Shown in pieces: positions 51,233 through 58,560 of a DNA stretch of 64,000 nt. The notes below the pieces were generated by a model, which had not been told where the DNA came from, made no database searches, and was given only the letters and a program-made list of their open reading frames with translations. Position 1 is the stretch's first letter; every line of letters begins with the position of its first letter. Origin of the DNA: an uncultured Acetatifactor sp. (GTDB lineage: Bacteria > Bacillota > Clostridia > Lachnospirales > Lachnospiraceae); the NCBI GenBank assembly GCA_910585805.1, contig CAJUFB010000014.1:4698-68697 (forward strand). The letters are read 5' to 3'. The translations under genes were made by a program, and so were the position numbers.

Positions 51233-51382
51233 GTAACAGTTCAGACAACCCTTCCCGCGAAGTCAAAATTGCATTGTGTTCACGGACACATTGCAATTTT
51301 GACTTCTTGGGCAACAAAACGCATGTCTTTCGCCTTTTGTGTGCATCTGCGTAACAGTTCGGTGCCCTGTCTGAACTGTTAC
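51233..51382. mobile_element. 150-bp MITE-like element with 15-bp terminal inverted repeats
   Basis: Perfect terminal inverted repeats GTAACAGTTCAGACA (51233-51247) and TGTCTGAACTGTTAC (51368-51382) enclose a 20-bp hairpin with one mismatch (51259-51278 with 51287-51306). There is no coding capacity. A clear target-site duplication was not found, so mobility is inferred only from structure. Confidence 0.55.
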
Positions 51383-51414
51383 ACGTGGCGCATGTGGCAA
51401 TGTACCGGAAGAGT

Positions 51415-51490
51415 ACAAGCTGACAACTTGTCGTGTAGGCAATTCAGAAAAGACAAGCTGACAACTTGTTGTGCAGGCAATTCAGATAAG
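51415..51490. repeat. Two 38-bp direct repeats
   Basis: 51415-51452 and 51453-51490 are adjacent copies (ACAAGCTGACAACTTGT onward, three differences), each with an internal CAAG-N7-CTTG palindrome. They abut the stop codon of the ATPase on the minus strand and may form its terminator region or a protein-binding array. Confidence 0.75.
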
Positions 51491-51491
51491 A

Positions 51492-53189
51492 TTACACGAC
51501 AGCTTCTGTAATTACTTTCCCATCAATGAAAACATCCTGTACGCCAATCTTCTTGTTCCGGTTGAAATTGAAGCTGAGCAGGTATCCTCTGTCGGTATGA
51601 TAGTCATCAAGATAGCCCAACAATTGCTGTTCCCCGCGTTTATTGTATTCTTCTCCGTGCCAGATTTTCATTTCGATGATATACTGTTCCCCGCAATAAT
51701 CAACGATGATATCCGTTCTTCGCAAATCCCTTGTTCTGGCCTCGATATAGTAATTTCCGATTCCGTTGATGACAGGTTTGAGATAGAGCAGGAAATACTG
51801 CCGCCCCTCTTCTTCCAGGAATTTTTCGTCACGACTGCCATAGATTTCTGTAAAATGAACCACAAATTTCTCCAGAATTCTTCGCATATTCAGATGCCCG
51901 TCCACGATGAACTGGTTCTTTTCCCGCAGGGATGCCTTGCCGATGTCTGTTCCCCGTATCTCATCTTCGGACAGATAATAGTTGTAAAGACGAATTTCGA
52001 AAATACGGTTCGATATCGCGACGGTGCCGTTCAGATTCTTGATGAAGCCGAACATGGCTGCCATATCTATGATGCTTTCGTCGGCGCTGTAGGAAAAGGT
52101 TTTGCCGGTAAAGAGAATTGTTTTCAGCATTGTTCCCAGTCTGGGGGCGGCATGGAGCTTCCCGATCAAAGACTCGAAAAGGGTGTTCTTTTCAGATAAA
52201 ATAATGCGCACAGCTTCCAGAAACCCCGTTTTTGTCCAGGCGGCTTTTCTGGCGTTATACTCATCAACGCATGTATTTTCTGTGTTGTGTTCTCTATTGC
52301 AGGGATGCTCACTTGTTATAGATTTTACCTGACTATTATTTGCGGCAGCGGGTATAGATACCTGTCGTATGCTGACATCCTCATCCATCAACTGGCATAA
52401 TCTTGAAACCAGGAAGGGATAGCCGGAGGTATAATCAGAAAGCAGGCCAGCTATTTCGTCGATATTCATTCCAAGCTGATAATCATTTTCGTATTCCTGG
52501 ATCATTCCGGCAATATCGTCTTTGGAGAAGCTCATATCAACATTAAAATCAGCCGCGATATTCCAGGGGCTGTTATATTTATGCTCTTCTTCCGGGCAAA
52601 GCTTTTGTTTCAGATTCCGGATATCATACACCCCGGCCAGAATGACGGACCAAAATGCAGGCTGTTGGAACCGCCGGATATATTGTGCCCGAAGCTGTGC
52701 CAGAAAATCCAGGAATACCTGATTGTTGGCGGCGCTGTCTGCTTCGTCTATGATCAGGACAAGGGGCTTGTCAGAAGCGGCGCATATCATGGCCAGTTTT
52801 TGGAAAAGCGGTCTCAGGGTGAGCTTAGGGCTGTCAATGTTTTGTGTAATGTTTTCTATTGCGCTGTGGAGCGCCTCAGTCATTGCCGGTCTTTCAATCT
52901 GAAACGAATCCAGAAAAGAACCTGCGAAGGCGGAGGAGAAGATAGCTTCTGTGCTGAAATCCGCACTTCCAAAGGTCTGGAAATCCATGGACACAATATG
53001 GTATCTTTTCTGCAGATAACGGCTCAATGCCATAAGAGTTGTCGTTTTTCCGTATTGGCGTGCCCGATTGATTGCGAAGTATTTCCCGCCATCCACCAGC
53101 CGGGATATCTCCTGCAGCCGCTGGTCTATGTTTACCATGTAATGTATTTCCGGAACGCAGACGGCTGTGGTGTTAAATGTTCTTGGCAT
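51492..53189 (-). CDS. ATPase with C-terminal PD-(D/E)XK nuclease-like domain
   Basis: A 565-residue protein beginning MPRTFNTTAV at ATG 53189 (AAGGAA 6 nt upstream; another ATG two codons earlier is less well placed). The N-terminal half is an AAA-like ATPase: a P-loop variant RARQYGKTTT (about 43-52) and Walker B PLVLIIDEAD. The C-terminus has a nuclease-like core (RTDIIVDYCGEQYIIEMKIW: Asp, Glu and Lys in the PD-(D/E)XK spacing) followed by GEQQLLGYLD. This AAA plus PDDEXK_9 family is widespread in gut Firmicutes and Bacteroidetes; its function is not settled. It stands alone between repeats. Confidence 0.85.
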   Translation of the reverse strand: MPRTFNTTAVCVPEIHYMVNIDQRLQEISRLVDGGKYFAINRARQYGKTTTLMALSRYLQKRYHIVSMDFQTFGSADFSTEAIFSSAFAGSFLDSFQIERPAMTEALHSAIENITQNIDSPKLTLRPLFQKLAMICAASDKPLVLIIDEADSAANNQVFLDFLAQLRAQYIRRFQQPAFWSVILAGVYDIRNLKQKLCPEEEHKYNSPWNIAADFNVDMSFSKDDIAGMIQEYENDYQLGMNIDEIAGLLSDYTSGYPFLVSRLCQLMDEDVSIRQVSIPAAANNSQVKSITSEHPCNREHNTENTCVDEYNARKAAWTKTGFLEAVRIILSEKNTLFESLIGKLHAAPRLGTMLKTILFTGKTFSYSADESIIDMAAMFGFIKNLNGTVAISNRIFEIRLYNYYLSEDEIRGTDIGKASLREKNQFIVDGHLNMRRILEKFVVHFTEIYGSRDEKFLEEEGRQYFLLYLKPVINGIGNYYIEARTRDLRRTDIIVDYCGEQYIIEMKIWHGEEYNKRGEQQLLGYLDDYHTDRGYLLSFNFNRNKKIGVQDVFIDGKVITEAVV

Positions 53190-53476
53190 AGACATTTCCT
53201 TCTTTCTGCAGAATATTTTTAATATCTATGATTCTATCATCAGGCATCTTAAATGGCAAGTAATTCCGGAATTGTGTTCTTTATGAATGTGAATTTTTGC
53301 GGTATGCCGGAGAAATGATTGTCTCAAAAGCACTCTAAATGTTACATTCGGCAATCCCAAAGACCTGTTCAATTCCAAAGCCAGGCATTATAATAGATTT
53401 AACACCGACGGAATGAGCCGGCCTGTTTGACGGCACTATGGAAGCATTCTTTGGGTAAGCACAAGGAGGTACAGAC

Positions 53477-53807
53477 ATGACGACAGGTGAAAAACTGGCA
53501 GCGCTTCGGAAACGGAAAGGCATCACCCAGGAACAGTTGTCGGGAATGCGGCTTTTTTTTCCTGGCTACTTCCGTGGGAGGCAGGCCAAGGCTAAGGCCC
53601 ATGGGAATGATTTATTCTAATGACAAGGCCCTGTTTCTGGTAACGGATAAACGGAAAACCGTCTATTCGGATCTGATGGAGAATACATTGGTGGAACTGG
53701 CGAGCTATAATCTGCATACCAGGCAATGGATCCGCTGGATGACCGAACAGTTTTGTAATATTTTTGTTGCATTTTATAAAATAATTGCATATAATAAAGA
53801 CAGATAG
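53477..53807 (+). pseudogene. Chimeric remnant: XRE helix-turn-helix start joined to PNPOx-like fragment
   Basis: AAGGAGG precedes ATG 53477, reading TTGEKLAALRKRKGITQEQL, the first helices of an XRE repressor. After about 22 codons the frame is lost and another frame reads CGFFFLATSVGGRPRLRPMG then LFLVTDKRKTVYSDLMENT and ELASYN, part of a pyridoxamine 5'-phosphate oxidase-like flavin-binding protein. Both are incomplete, so a deletion joined two genes. The end overlaps the ToxI promoter. Confidence 0.75.
53767..53795 (+). promoter_or_regulatory. Promoter of the ToxI antitoxin RNA
   Basis: -10 TATAAT (53790-53795) with TTGCAT (53767-53772) 17 bp upstream. Transcription would begin near 53802, 26 nt before the first ToxI repeat. 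Confidence 0.6.
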
Positions 53808-53960
53808 GAAATTATCTATGGATAATCCCTGCCAGATAGTGGGGGTTAAACTCGGGAGAGTTCCTGCCAGATAGTGGAAGATTTTAAACTCGGGAGAGTC
53901 CCTGCCAGATAGTGGGAGATTTTAAACTCATGGGGAGCAGTAATGCTCCCTTATTTTTTT
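53802..53960 (+). ncRNA. toxI: ToxI-like antitoxin RNA (type III toxin-antitoxin)
   Basis: Tandem repeats begin at 53828 (35 bp), 53863 (38 bp) and 53901 (diverging at its end), all sharing CCTGCCAGATAGTGG and TTAAACTCGGGAGAGT. They are followed by an intrinsic terminator and then the ToxN-like gene. In type III systems each RNA repeat is cut out by the toxin, folds into a pseudoknot and binds and inhibits it; the terminator limits toxin expression. Repeat length of 35-38 nt fits the toxIN subgroup. The number of full repeats here (two to three) is low but within what is known for the class. Confidence 0.82.
53933..53960 (+). terminator. Terminator between ToxI repeats and toxN
   Basis: GGGAGCA (53933-53939), loop GTAA, TGCTCCC (53944-53950), then TTATTTTTTT. 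It ends 13 nt before toxN; partial read-through would supply the toxin at a low ratio to the antitoxin RNA. Confidence 0.92.
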
Positions 53961-53973
53961 AGAGAGGGATAGA

Positions 53974-54546
53974 ATGGAAGAATTTAAACTATATAGTGTG
54001 TCGGATGAATATATAGAGTATTTACGGAAAGTGTTTCCAAACGTATATTCAAATAAGGAAACAACGAGAGTCCATACTCGAAAGTATATCGGTACGGTGG
54101 TATGTTTGGAAAACTATTATTATTATATACCAATGTCTTCGCCAAAAGAATCGGATTATCAGATTGCGGGTGAGAAAAAGGTGATTAAAAAGAGTATTGT
54201 TCCGATCATTCGAATTGTAGTAAAAAATTCAAAGGGAGAAAAAGAGTTAAAAGGAACTATACGAATTAGTCACATGATTCCTGTCCCACAATCAGAACTG
54301 CAGCTTTACGATATTGAAAATGAACCAGATTGTACATATAAAGATTTGGTACAGAATGAAATTATTTTTATTCGTAAAAATCAGGAAAAAATTCTTGCTA
54401 ATGCAAAATTATTATACAAACAAAAAGCGGAAAAAGATTCATCGGCAGGGTATGTAAGAGCGGCATTAGAATATAAGGCATTAGAAGAACTTTGTAGAAA
54501 TTTTGCAGATGAAAAGAAGCGAGTGGAATTTCCAGAGAATATGTGA
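53974..54546 (+). CDS. toxN: ToxN/AbiQ-family endoribonuclease toxin
   Basis: A 190-residue protein whose start (KLYSVSDEYIEYLRK, then RKYIG, and YYYYIPMSSPK) matches the ToxN/AbiQ family of type III toxins, which cut cellular and phage RNA and provide abortive phage defence. Length fits the family (about 170-200). AGAGAGGGATAG precedes the ATG. It is AT-rich compared with neighbours and lacks a membrane helix. It lies directly after the ToxI repeats and their terminator, the defining layout of a type III system. The C-terminal half contains a conserved-looking helical region (NQEKILANAKLLYKQ). I cannot check the catalytic residues against a structure. Confidence 0.85.
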   Translation: MEEFKLYSVSDEYIEYLRKVFPNVYSNKETTRVHTRKYIGTVVCLENYYYYIPMSSPKESDYQIAGEKKVIKKSIVPIIRIVVKNSKGEKELKGTIRISHMIPVPQSELQLYDIENEPDCTYKDLVQNEIIFIRKNQEKILANAKLLYKQKAEKDSSAGYVRAALEYKALEELCRNFADEKKRVEFPENM

Positions 54547-54610
54547 GAAGTGACAGGTCACTAACAAATGCCTTGAAGAGGCTATAACACAAACGTTAGT
54601 TCCTGTTAAA

Positions 54611-54678
54611 AAGCGGTTCTACATTACATACATGTTCTAATCCATTTATTTAAACAGCTTTGCAATGTAGAACCGCTT
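54611..54678. repeat. 15-bp perfect inverted repeat after toxN
   Basis: AAGCGGTTCTACATT (54611-54625) and AATGTAGAACCGCTT (54664-54678) enclose 38 AT-rich nt. There is no T-run after it. It may be the boundary of the toxin locus, a transcript-end hairpin, or a small MITE. Confidence 0.6.
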
Positions 54679-54720
54679 AAACACAAGAATTTAGGAAAAG
54701 CTTTAAGTCATCAGGGATTT

Positions 54721-55167
54721 TTATCGCAGATAACCCCTCCGCACCGCCTCCGCCAGCAGTTTTGGCTGGATGGCCGGATAGGTCCAGTTTGATACCGGGC
54801 CGTCGGAAAGGATGATTTTCTCGATTTCACTGTGCAGTTCTTTTTCGAAGGAGAAGATATCCGCCGCAAACAGCATGCCGAAACTTTCGTCCTCATCCGT
54901 CAGGTTTACGGAGGTTTTTCCCTTTACGGAGTAGACGCATACCGGCGTTATCGAAAAGTCAATGGCTCCCGTTTCTTCCCGCAGTTCCCGCCGGGCGGTT
55001 TCCAGGATAGTTTCCCTTGTTTCCCTGTGTCCGCCCGGCACTTCATAAGTATCCCTTTCCCGGTGCTTACAGAAAACCCATCTGCCCTCTGTCCTGGCGA
55101 TGATTACCGCAAAGGCGAGAAGATGGTCTTTTATTTCCGACGGCTCATAAAAATTCACTTCTATCAT
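54721..55167 (-). CDS. Nudix hydrolase
   Basis: A 148-residue enzyme with an intact Nudix box (G46-x5-E52-x7-REL-x-EE-x-G: GHRETRETILETARRELREE then TG). Such enzymes cleave nucleoside diphosphates linked to another group; the substrate is not readable. I start at ATG 55167 (MIEVNFYEPSEI), which has GAGGAGG 9 nt upstream; the open frame further upstream is repeat DNA. Single gene on the minus strand. Confidence 0.92.
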   Translation of the reverse strand: MIEVNFYEPSEIKDHLLAFAVIIARTEGRWVFCKHRERDTYEVPGGHRETRETILETARRELREETGAIDFSITPVCVYSVKGKTSVNLTDEDESFGMLFAADIFSFEKELHSEIEKIILSDGPVSNWTYPAIQPKLLAEAVRRGYLR

Positions 55168-55231
55168 TTTCTGGTTCCTCCTCAGCTGGCAAATTTTTCT
55201 TTTGGCTTGTCCGGGTCGGTATACTGTATTT

Positions 55232-55320
55232 AGGAATTGCCGGAAAATAACTGCTGCAATTGCCTCAGGCAAAAGCCCGGAAATATAATAAAAATTGCCA
55301 TAAACTTGCAGCAGTTATTT
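55232..55320. repeat. Dispersed repeat, family 3, copy 2 (complete hairpin)
   Basis: Perfect 15-bp arms AAATAACTGCTGCAA (55245-55259) and TTGCAGCAGTTATTT (55306-55320) enclose a loop with an inner TTGCC-TCA-GGCAA stem. The left 80 bp match 44221-44300. It lies between the Nudix gene and the GGDEF gene, both on the minus strand. Confidence 0.8.
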
Positions 55321-55370
55321 GTAGACACTTCCTTACGGCCTTTCCAGATTATATCTGTCCGGGGGGCCGG

Positions 55371-56789
55371 CTATATCCTGTCATCCTTATAGAGTACATC
55401 CGCAAGTGGAATCTTGTATTTCTGCTTATATTGGTACATTTTCGTGTCGGTTTCACTGATGTACTCCGTTATGGGAGTGACGGAACCGGCCGGGATAAGA
55501 GTGGTGGCAAAGCTGAAGCATTTGGGATATCCGCTGCACTTGTCAGCCAGCATCGCCTGGCGCAGCTTTTCCAGCTTTTCATCCTGCTGTTCCGGAGTGA
55601 GACCGGTCTGGAGCAGGAAAAATTCGTCGCCGCCCACCCTGCATGCCTCGCCGCCCAGTGTCTGCAGGGCATTGGCTACCTCAAGAAGATAGCTGTCGCC
55701 CTGTTCGTGGCCAAAAGTGTCGTTACAGTATTTCAGATAGTCCACATCGATAAACGACAGCAGAAAAGCAGTTCCCTCATGCTGCCACTGCTCCATTTTT
55801 TCGGTGGCATAACGCCGGTTGTTCAGGTTGGTCAGGGGGTCCACATAGGCATAGCGGTAAATCATGTTCTGCCGTCTCTGCCGCTCGGTTTCATCAAGCA
55901 CGATATGGACGATTGCCTGTTTCCTGGCATCCTGAGAATTCTCCGCATCCGAATGAAGCCATGGAATAAGAAAGGATTCCACCTGATAGAAGATATCCGT
56001 ACCGTCGGAATCCTTCAGCACCATATTCCAAGTATGGGAATCTGTACCGCGGGTGGGGCGGCCCGGGCCTTCTGCGGACGGCTCCTGCTGCTGTTCGGAA
56101 GGTTCCGATGCCGATTCCCGATTCTCCTGGCTCTGGTCTGATTGTTGTAGAAAGGTTTCCAGAACCTGGGTTTCATCGTGCAGGTCTGCATGCTGCTCGG
56201 AAAGTTCCGGAGCCTGGTCTTCCTGGTTCTGGCCTGATTGCTGTTGAAGGGCTTCCGGAGCCTGGTCTTTCCGCTTCTGGTCTGATTGCCGTTCGGAAGG
56301 TACCTGTTCCTTGCCATCCGTGCTCTGGTCAATCTCACGTTGGATCTCAGGCTGTTCGTCGAGCAGTTTCCGGGCCAGTTGGGCGGCAGTCAGGGCGTGG
56401 GCTTTCTGGAACCAGCGGGCAGGCTGGTTGGTGTGCACTTCCCGGCCTGTCTCTGCGGAATAGACGAAAATCATATTGTGCGTATAATCGGTCAGCGCAT
56501 TTACCAGGTTCAGGTTAATGCGGAGCTGTTGGTTGCTCTGTTCCAGTGCCCAGCTGATTTCGTCCATGGCCTGGATATTATCCATCAAGACCTGGTTCTC
56601 CATCTCCAAAGCTTCGGCTTTCTGCTGCAGCTGGTTTGTCAGGTCCTGAACCGTGCTCGCCAGAAGCGATATTTTCTCTCCCAACTCCCGGAATTCAGGT
56701 GATAAATCTTCCGCCTGGAGGGACGCTGCTTCGGGCTGTTCGAGAATATTCTGTAAATAGTCTGTTAAAAGCTTCAGAGAATGTTCCAT
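55371..56789 (-). CDS. Diguanylate cyclase (GGDEF) with Gln-rich insertion
   Basis: A 472-residue soluble protein. A coiled coil (about 35-95) precedes a possible PAS-like region (about 95-150), which is interrupted by a Gln/Glu/Ser-rich repetitive insertion (about 155-245, blocks such as QSDQKRKDQAPEA and QSGQNQEDQAPEL) before it resumes (NMVLKDSDGTDIFYQVES). The GGDEF domain has YVDPLTNLNNRRY, IDVDYLKYCNDTFGHEQGD and an intact RVGGDEF (about 384-390), so it should make c-di-GMP. The RxxD inhibitory site is not seen. No membrane helix. No other c-di-GMP gene is nearby. Confidence 0.9.
   Translation of the reverse strand: MEHSLKLLTDYLQNILEQPEAASLQAEDLSPEFRELGEKISLLASTVQDLTNQLQQKAEALEMENQVLMDNIQAMDEISWALEQSNQQLRINLNLVNALTDYTHNMIFVYSAETGREVHTNQPARWFQKAHALTAAQLARKLLDEQPEIQREIDQSTDGKEQVPSERQSDQKRKDQAPEALQQQSGQNQEDQAPELSEQHADLHDETQVLETFLQQSDQSQENRESASEPSEQQQEPSAEGPGRPTRGTDSHTWNMVLKDSDGTDIFYQVESFLIPWLHSDAENSQDARKQAIVHIVLDETERQRRQNMIYRYAYVDPLTNLNNRRYATEKMEQWQHEGTAFLLSFIDVDYLKYCNDTFGHEQGDSYLLEVANALQTLGGEACRVGGDEFFLLQTGLTPEQQDEKLEKLRQAMLADKCSGYPKCFSFATTLIPAGSVTPITEYISETDTKMYQYKQKYKIPLADVLYKDDRI
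56090..56340 (-). repeat. In-frame Gln/Glu-coding repeat inside the GGDEF gene
   Basis: Diverged units of about 50 bp sharing CTGGTCTGATTG-like and TTCCGGAGCCTGGTCTT-like segments on the plus strand. They encode the Gln-rich insertion in the sensor part of the cyclase. Confidence 0.6.
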
Positions 56790-56933
56790 TTCATCCCTCC
56801 CTGTAAATTAATTTTATCGGTTTACTTATCGGCTTTTTGCCCGGTTTTTTCTGTATCTGTCTTATGGGAAGCAAAAGCAGGTTAAATCTCATATTAAGTT
56901 TTAGCCGCTCCTTACTCATTCATGCTATATAAT

Positions 56934-57033
56934 TATAGTAAACGACATTATTTCTTGTACTTGACTGCTTTAAGGTGTGAGATATATCATATTTACAGGC
57001 CGCTTAAGCACAAAAAGAATGTCGTTTACTATA
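56934..57033. repeat. 100-bp element with 16-bp perfect inverted repeats
   Basis: TATAGTAAACGACATT (56934-56949) and AATGTCGTTTACTATA (57018-57033) enclose 68 nt with no gene. It resembles the 54611-54678 element in design; both contain CCGCTTAA-x-CACAA. A non-autonomous transposon end or a bidirectional hairpin is possible. Confidence 0.6.
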
Positions 57034-57431
57034 TCTGCTGAATTATACCGGGAACATAAAGGCGAATTAGAACTTATCGTAAGCGAAAGGATTGCCTTCG
57101 AATAAACACATTATAACATGCATTCCTGATTTGGGGAATGCTCTTTTTTCAAACAACTGAAAAAGAACAATTTCCGCAGCCATTATAAAGCGCCGAAGCC
57201 TCCTCAACTGTGGCTTGAATTCCTGAGAAAAAGCGTATCTTATAAGTTTCAAGGAGAAATTGATAGCTTTTTCGGGCAGATGATGATTTAATATTGTTAC
57301 AGGCCTGAAACAAATGCAACCTGACAGCGGCGCTTCCGGAAGCAGAGATAATTGCCGCAGAAAGACAGGGAAGCATTTCGTACGATTTAAGGATTGGATT
57401 CGTGACCGCAAAGGCGGAGAGAGGTGCAGAA
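57034..57431. other. 398-bp region without a supported gene
   Basis: Between the 100-bp inverted-repeat element and the XRE gene. It holds a terminator-like hairpin (GCATTCC 57120-57126, GGAATGC 57135-57141, then TCTTTTTT) with no plus-strand gene upstream, and small minus-strand frames (e.g. 57149-57376) without recognisable family. It may be eroded mobile DNA. Signals for the XRE gene (GAGAGAGG before ATG) are at the end. Confidence 0.4.
57120..57149 (+). terminator. Orphan terminator-like hairpin
   Basis: GCATTCC (57120-57126) and GGAATGC (57135-57141), then T, C and six T. No plus-strand gene ends nearby, so it may end an unseen small RNA or an eroded gene. Confidence 0.5.
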
Positions 57432-58475
57432 ATGGAACAAAACAGATTTCAATTTAATATGGATCAGATTGGCAGGAAGATTTCAGCGTTCCGCAAGGAG
57501 CAGAATATGACACAGATGGAACTGGCAGACAAACTGGGAATCAGTTTTCAGGCTGTCTCGAACTGGGAGCGGGGCAATACAATGCCGGATATCAGCAAGC
57601 TGCCGGAACTGGCGGAGATTTTTCATGTGACCACAGACGAACTGCTGGGGGAGGCTTCCGGGCTGGTGCGCAGCGCCGCAAAAGGGGAGATGGAGCAGTA
57701 TATGGCAGAGAATCCGGTTACGGTGGAAGAATTCACCCAGGCGGCTCCGCTGCTTCCTCCTGACCAGGCAGAAGCAGGATTTGAAAAGCTGACAGAGCAG
57801 ACGCCCCACCTTAGTTTAAGTGATCTGGAAGACATCCTGCCCCATATCGGCAGGGGTGTGGTGGATGAACTGGCGCTGAAGTATGCGGATTCGCCGGACT
57901 GGAAGGACCTGGATGAGATTGCGCCTTTTGTCAGCGGTCATGTACTGGAACAGATTGCGGAGAAACTGGTGGCACAGGGAAAAAATATTGAGGACATTGT
58001 ACCTTTCCTGAGCGCTGAGTGCGTCACGCGGATGGCGCTTATGTATATGGAAGCTTCGGAATGGGGAAAACTGGAGGATATCGCGCCTTTTTTGAACAGA
58101 CAGGTGCTGGAACAGATTGCTGACAGGCTGGCGGAGACAGAACAATACGGCCGCCTGGAGGATTTTTTCCCTTTTCTTGCCGACGAGACAAGAGCCAGGC
58201 TGGCTCAGAGAGCTTATGAGGAAAAGGGGATCAACGGAGTGGAAGATTTTATGCCTTTTTTATCAGGGGAGATGAGGCAGAGCATCGCTCAGAAGGAGTT
58301 TGATAAGAACGGCCTGCGCGGTCTGGAGGATATCGCACCTTTCCTGGACAGAGGGTATCTGAACGGACTGGCGAAGGAGGCGATTGAAAAGGATGGAATC
58401 AAGGCCATCAGTCCTATCGCCCCCTTTCTGGACAGGGAAATGCTTACCCGGCTCGTCAGGGAGAAGTATTTATAG
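57432..58475 (+). CDS. XRE-family regulator with eight helical repeats
   Basis: A 347-residue protein starting at ATG 57432 (GAGAGAGG upstream). Residues about 10-70 are a classic XRE helix-turn-helix (GRKISAFRKEQNMTQMELAD, then SFQAVSNWERG). From about residue 125 the protein is built from eight units of about 28 residues with the pattern D-I/F-x-PFL-x(4)-L-x(3)-A-x(7)-G-x(3)-LE, for example DIAPFLNRQVLEQIADRLAE and DFMPFLSGEMRQSIAQKEFD. This should form an alpha-helical solenoid, likely for protein binding. It has no partner in an operon; a BceB-type gene follows convergently. Function unknown beyond DNA binding. Confidence 0.85.
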   Translation: MEQNRFQFNMDQIGRKISAFRKEQNMTQMELADKLGISFQAVSNWERGNTMPDISKLPELAEIFHVTTDELLGEASGLVRSAAKGEMEQYMAENPVTVEEFTQAAPLLPPDQAEAGFEKLTEQTPHLSLSDLEDILPHIGRGVVDELALKYADSPDWKDLDEIAPFVSGHVLEQIAEKLVAQGKNIEDIVPFLSAECVTRMALMYMEASEWGKLEDIAPFLNRQVLEQIADRLAETEQYGRLEDFFPFLADETRARLAQRAYEEKGINGVEDFMPFLSGEMRQSIAQKEFDKNGLRGLEDIAPFLDRGYLNGLAKEAIEKDGIKAISPIAPFLDREMLTRLVREKYL

Positions 58476-58560
58476 ATTTCGGCATTTTACAGCGGCCATA
58501 TTATGAAATTGGGGCCAAAACTACCGACAAGCAGAAATTGTGTTTGACCCCGGCATCATA

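Noticed and set aside
53828..53940. Possible CRISPR array or simple tandem repeat
   Set aside because: No spacers; the repeats, terminator and ToxN-like gene fit a type III antitoxin RNA much better.
57149..57376. Small minus-strand gene
   Set aside because: No family recognised and no start signal; kept only as part of the unexplained region.
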